This document shows, one piece after another, positions 59,682 through 64,000 of a stretch of DNA of 64,000 nucleotides. The DNA is from Viola odorata (lineage: Eukaryota; Streptophyta; Magnoliopsida; Malpighiales; Violaceae): assembly GCA_963691705.1 (NCBI GenBank), contig OY829542.1, forward strand, positions 57,205,002 to 57,269,001, read 5' to 3'. The position numbers and the translations under genes were made by a program. The notes beneath the pieces were generated by a model. That model saw only the letters and a program-made list of their open reading frames with translations. It had not been told where the DNA came from and made no database searches. How positions within the stretch are numbered: position 1 is the first letter of the stretch; each line of letters begins with the position of its first letter.

Positions 59682-60842
59682 TGATAATGATCACCGTCGT
59701 GGAGTGGAGTGGAGAAATGCAAGCTTCTGGGTTTTTGTGGTTTACCCGGTGGAGTTTTAGCCGCAGTAGAACGACAGGATATTTTTCAAACTAACCGAAA
59801 CCGAATTGGTTTTTTATTTTTTTTTAAATACCGAAACCTTTTATTGTTAACTTTTATTGTTAACAAAACTGCAAATCTTTTTTCTTTTTGTAAATTACAA
59901 TTTTAACCTTTTAAACATTTATTAAATTTGTATATTTTTTTTACTTATGTTACCCATTTATTTTGAATTTTGTAAACAATAAAAAGGTTAAGATTACAAC
60001 TTTTAAAGAACTATAAGTTTACATTGCTAGCTTTTAAATTAGGAATTTAAGTGAAATATTTTATAAACTATATGAGTTTTTATATAGTTTACTCTAAAAA
60101 ATAAAATTGAAGTAATGATAGAAAAAGTTATTAAACACATTTGACAAAAAATATACCTTAAAACTGTTATTGTTTGACGGTGACGGTGGAGATTATCAAC
60201 GGTGACATAATTAGGGCTGATAACGGCGGCCGCGATGTATAATTTTTTTATTTTTTTACTGTTCTTTATTTTTTAACAATTTTTAGATTTTTTCCTGATA
60301 TTTTCCAATTTTTATTTAATTTATAATTTTTTTTCACAATTAGATTAATTTTTAAAGAATTTTTAATCTACTTTTAAATTTCTTCTGTTTTTTTATTAAT
60401 TTTATGGAATTTTCATATATGTTAATTTTTTTCTAATTTTTTTTAAAAAAAAATATCCACGTCGTTTATAAAAAAAAAATCACGTCATTTTTTTTATTTT
60501 TGTATTTTCACGTTAGCTAAATATTAAGGCCTAATACGAAGTTGTCAAATATAACTCGTCAATTTTAAAATTAAAAATTATTTTAAATAAATTGAAACTC
60601 GAGCCAAGCTCAACAAGTGTTTTTTTTCACATGGACACATATCATCCTTATTTACATTGACGCCCCAAAAGGATTTTTCGTTTGTTAACCTCTGATAATT
60701 GCTTGAATAGAAAAAAAAGGAAGGATGAAAAGACATTAATATCCTTGAAGTAGTACTCCAATTCCAAATTACAACATTAAAGTCAAGATACAAATAAAAA
60801 TGGTTAGTAGGCAGTAAGGTATGTATATTTTGAGTTGCTGAA
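59682..60842. other. NOA1 promoter and aquaporin 3' region
   Basis: A T- and A-rich gap of about 1.2 kb between two minus-strand genes. It has long poly-T and poly-A runs and no exon-like ORF. It should contain the NOA1 promoter and, next to 60842, the aquaporin 3' UTR. Confidence 0.5.
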
Positions 60843-61847
60843 TTAGACACAGTCATCAGCACTGGAGTCAGATGGTTGAGTAGCAGGGAAGAGAAGATTG
60901 TCATGGAGGAGGCCAGCAAGAGCAGCACCAAACAAGGGACCCACCCAGTAGACTGCTTGGTTCTTGAACCTTCCTGCCACCACTGCTGAACCGAATGCGG
61001 TTGCTGGGTTCATTGCCCCACCGGAGAATGGCCCTGCCGCCAACACATTGGCTCCTGCCATCAGACCGATCACCACTGCTCCACCACCACCAATATCCCT
61101 ACCACTTTGTCCAGCAACATACACCGTGTACACCAGCCCAAATGTCACCACCCCTTCCACCACCGATGCTCCGAATCCTGTCATCTCTTCCGCGATCACG
61201 TAGCTTGGGATGCGCTGTGCATTCATCAACATTCATTGATCAAAATCACACTAATTATAGTGTTGCACCCACCGTTAATGATCTACGGATGTGGTATAGT
61301 AGTCACATAAATAACGGACGTGACAGACATCATATGTTATGTGTATAGATGAATTAAATACCTGGCTAACAGTGGTGACTCGGAGGAGAAGGCAAGCCAT
61401 GATGGAGGCCAACATCTGAGCAATCCAGTAGAAGAGAGCGGTTGGTACGGAGATGTGACCGCCAACCGCCATCCCAAAAGTCACCGCCGGGTTCACGTGC
61501 CCACCGGAGACGTTCCAGGCCATGTACACCGCGGCAGAAAGCGCACAGGTGTTTGCAATAGCAACTACCACCAGGCTCGATGGATCCGACACAGCATCTC
61601 CCATCAATTTCCCTGTTTCCATCATCGTGCATTACATGTCCAAGTATTAGACAACCACACTTTTTAATTAATTATTTGAAGTCATTGTAATTTAAGAAAT
61701 TAAACTCTAGTACTGACTGGAAGACATGGCAGATCCCACAACAGCAAACACGTAAAAGAAGGTGGAGAGGAACTCAGCCAGGTACGCCCGAAGAGCAGCC
61801 GGAGTAACACATTGTGCCAGACGTGCCGAAAGCACCATTGGGGCCAT
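60843..61847 (-). CDS. TIP5-1: Tonoplast intrinsic protein, TIP5;1-type aquaporin
   Basis: Encodes 250 aa in three exons (transcript order): 61718-61847, 61362-61612, 60843-61214. Six membrane segments are recognisable. Both pore motifs are intact: NPA at 84-86 ([12 protein letters not shown]) and at 196-198 ([12 protein letters not shown]). Overall sequence ([47 protein letters not shown]) matches Arabidopsis TIP5;1, which is pollen-expressed and linked to mitochondrial or vacuolar water/urea transport. The selectivity-filter positions read Asn64, Val184, Gly193 and Thr199. Most aquaporins have Arg at the last position and Arabidopsis TIP5;1 has Cys, so Thr is unusual. The exon sum is a multiple of three and the gene looks functional. 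Confidence 0.93.
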
Positions 61848-62527
61848 TTTGCATATCATCACCGATCTAACCTATAAAAACTCAATCTCAATTTGCAGAA
61901 ATGGAATTTGTTTTGTGTTTCTTCTTTTGATGATATATGCAAACTGCAAAGGCAGAGATACAGATACAGTTTTGCATAATATATATCAGGCCTTTCTTTC
62001 TCAAGAGTTGCAAGTTGCAACCTTTCCTTCAAATTTGAAAACTCAACCGCCGCATATGCCACAAAGTAACCGCCATTTCCAGATTGAGATGGAGATTAAT
62101 AAACGGTAACCAACAAAATTGTGTAACCATACAATGAAACTCGTACCAACCGTTGGATTCCCACATATCAATGCGTGCGTGCGTACCCTTGGATCAAACT
62201 ATAGCATGGAAAGTTGGAAATCCACTTGACTGGTATCATCAACTCAATCAGAACTCAGCACATGCACACACAAACAAGAATGGAAAAAAAATAAAAAAAA
62301 TAAATAAGAGACTTAAATTTGTATACCAACCAATGAGTCCCCTAATGGTTGGCTCAATTTGTTGTGCTCTACCAACGTCAACAATGGAGCAAAGGCTGTT
62401 CCAAATGCACACAGGCATGGAGCACTTCTGTGTATACATGCTACTAGGATTTTTCTAGCAACGAAGAAAATCCTTCTCAATAACAGAATCGGTTCCTAAT
62501 TAATCGTTATTATGGCTGCCGATGGAT
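61848..62527. other. Aquaporin promoter and PLAC8 gene 3' region
   Basis: Gap between two minus-strand genes with no further exon. Towards 62527 it should contain the 3' UTR of the PLAC8 gene. Confidence 0.5.
61976..61986 (-). promoter_or_regulatory. Possible TATA box of the aquaporin gene
   Basis: ATATATATTAT on the minus strand, about 130 bp upstream of the ATG at 61847. Position and composition fit a plant TATA box, but the region is AT-rich. Confidence 0.4.
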
Positions 62528-63756
62528 TTACAGAGCCTGCATCTCCAAATTGCTAGTGCCCGCTTCTGTGGATGGTGTAGAATTCTTGTTTTCGCTAGCA
62601 GAGGTCATCTCTTGAACCGGGGGAGGATTGACGATAGTCATTGGCATCACAAAGTTATCTGATAGACGGCCCTTCATCTCCCTATGCTCCTGGCAGAGTG
62701 CACACCAGTGTAGGCAGCAGTGGACCATGCATGGGTCACATGGTGAGTTCTGCAAAGTACAGTAAACCGCGAGTTTATTAGGAATTGCATGCCCTAACCA
62801 TCTATAATGATTTGATCCCCACTAGGGGTACATGATATCTTTTAAGTAACAGATCCAACAACCGACAATGTAGTAACAACCAGACTGGCATTTAGCATAC
62901 CATGAACATTAAAGCCCTATAAGCAATAAGTAACTACCAGACTGACATTTCCTTAGAAAATCTAGACAGCAACAACAAATGATAAGAAGTTAAAAGTGAA
63001 AATGTTCCCGATTCTTAAAGCGCCAACCAACTTTATTTTCTTCTGTTAATACTATATTTTTTATAAGCTGATTTGAACCCCTGATCTCTTTAAGGGATCC
63101 CTAACCCCTCACCACTGGACCAACCCCAGTGGTTTGATATAATCAGAAATCACTTCAACAGAGCAATTTCCAAATCCTAATTGCAAATATAGCACGCATG
63201 CTTTGCAAGGGTTCATTCCGATAGATTGAGCTAAAGGACTATTTTCTATTTTTGGGGTTGAGGTATTCTTTTACAGTAAAGATAACTACAGTGCAAGGCA
63301 ATCAGTAACCATTACGAATTAACTATTTTAGCAAAGTGAGAAAGAAAGTGTAAGCGCATATCTGATTCTATCTGGCACACGCACTAATGATATATACATT
63401 AAAAAGGGTCCAAATACTCTGCTTTGCTCAAAAGAGGAACATTAACCCATCAAGATTTCATATTATTTAGAAGTTCAAAATCCAGAATACCTTGAGGTGA
63501 TATTTCTTTTGTAGAGATTGCCGAAAAAGACCAGTGTAGATGCCACACACCCACCAAGCAAAAAGCAAACCCTCACAGATGAGGAAAGATGTTCTAGGAT
63601 CAATACCATGAAAAACTGCAGTTGCGGCTGCCAGAGCAATGCCACCTTCAATACAAACAGCATGACAAATGCAAGGTGTAGTCCAAGGCGTATCTTCTCT
63701 CATGTTCTCAATATTTCTTCCAAATAAGACACAAGGACAAAAGAGTCCAGTCCAGC
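62528..63756 (-). CDS. PLAC8-domain (Cys-rich) membrane protein, 5' end off the window
   Basis: Two exons are visible in transcript order: 63491-63756 and 62528-62749. Exon borders are a CACAG acceptor at 63757, a GTATTC donor and a TTTGCAG acceptor. The first visible exon begins mid-codon (one base comes from an upstream exon), so the true start lies beyond 64000. Visible PLAC8 hallmarks are LFCPCVLFGRNIENM, a hydrophobic stretch (GGIALAAATAVFHG, LICEGLLFAWWVCGIYTGLF), then NSPCDPCMVHCCLHWCALCQEHREMK. The tail is polar and Ser/Glu-rich, ending LEMQAL. Relatives include cell-number regulators and plant cadmium-resistance proteins; the best guess is the At5g51400-like group. Specific function is unknown. 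The methionine at 63787 belongs to intron sequence and should not be taken as the start. Confidence 0.85.
63066..63133 (-). other. tRNA-derived SINE head in a PLAC8 intron
   Basis: On the minus strand: GGGGTTGGTCCAGTGGTGAG (A-box region), TTAGGGATCCCTTAAAGAGA, then GGGGTTCAAATCAGC (B-box). A and B boxes are spaced about as in plant tRNA-derived SINEs. There is no full cloverleaf and no clear target duplication or body. It lies in the intron between the two visible PLAC8 exons. Confidence 0.5.
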
Positions 63757-64000
63757 CTGTGTAATTTGAGATGAAGAACTTAGGCATTGACCACGGTTAG
63801 AGAAAACAGTAAAGAGAATTGGATATTACAGAAATAGTCTTGGCTTATGAGGTCAAATTATGACACATAGGCTTCAATAAGAGCAATAAAACCCCCAAAA
63901 CAATATGAAATAACCCTAAACTCAACAACATTCAGAGACAAATATTGTAGCTAAGAAAATTAATGCTAATAGAAAGTAGAATGAACATGTATAATTTACA
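63757..64000. other. PLAC8 gene intron, truncated by the window edge
   Basis: AT-rich, with no exon-like frame leading into the acceptor at 63757. The upstream PLAC8 exon must lie beyond 64000. Confidence 0.5.

Noticed and set aside
63467..63787. Taking the Met at 63787 as the start of the PLAC8 protein
   Set aside because: The residues before the CACAG acceptor are intron-like, and the exon begins mid-codon, so the true start is outside the window.
1..64000. A linked multi-gene system (metabolic cluster, defence island or similar)
   Set aside because: Neighbouring genes belong to unrelated housekeeping or regulatory families with separate promoters and known homologues elsewhere. Nothing in the sequence ties them into one pathway.

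Overview
This is nuclear DNA from a flowering plant, most likely a eudicot. It is AT-rich, its genes are split by many GT-AG introns, and it carries plant transposon families (hAT, CACTA, Stowaway and a long plant-type LTR). Every recognised protein has a clear plant counterpart. I assembled exon chains by eye from splice sites and family knowledge. Each complete chain sums to a whole number of codons, which is a strong internal check.

Layout. 1.9-3.2 kb (-): a single-exon ZAT-type C2H2 zinc-finger repressor with a hairpin MITE beside its TATA box. 4.3-14.1 kb: a transposon nest. A CACTA remnant is interrupted by a hAT element (8-bp target duplication), whose transposase gene is interrupted by a 4,007-bp solo LTR (5-bp target duplication). 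A Stowaway MITE follows. 14.5-28.7 kb (+): SMC6 (27 exons, 1083 aa). 30.7-31.8 kb (+): a possible small spliced gene for a 53-aa protein. 33.2-35.3 kb (+): an F-box/LRR protein. 36.2-40.6 kb (+): an LPA1/2-phosphoglycerate-kinase-like P-loop protein. 42.0-43.5 kb (-): an aldo-keto reductase. 46.6-54.5 kb (-): SMC2 (20 exons, 1175 aa). 55.6-59.7 kb (-): NOA1/RIF1, an organellar circularly permuted GTPase. 60.8-61.8 kb (-): a TIP5;1-type aquaporin. 62.5-63.8 kb (-): a PLAC8 gene cut by the right edge.

The genes are mostly independent housekeeping or regulatory genes, not an operon-like system. Two themes stand out. Two SMC ATPases from different complexes (SMC5/6 DNA repair and condensin) lie about 18 kb apart. 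The orders SMC6 - F-box/LRR and SMC2 - NOA1 - TIP5;1 match, as far as I recall, neighbouring Arabidopsis genes (At5g07660-07670 and At3g47460-47450-47440), which points to ancient microsynteny.

I found no convincing undescribed multi-gene system. The items most worth a second look are the 53-aa spliced ORF, the unusual pore residue in the TIP5;1-like aquaporin, the base-pair-resolved transposon nest with its unusually long solo LTR, and a perfect 65-bp tandem duplication in a promoter.
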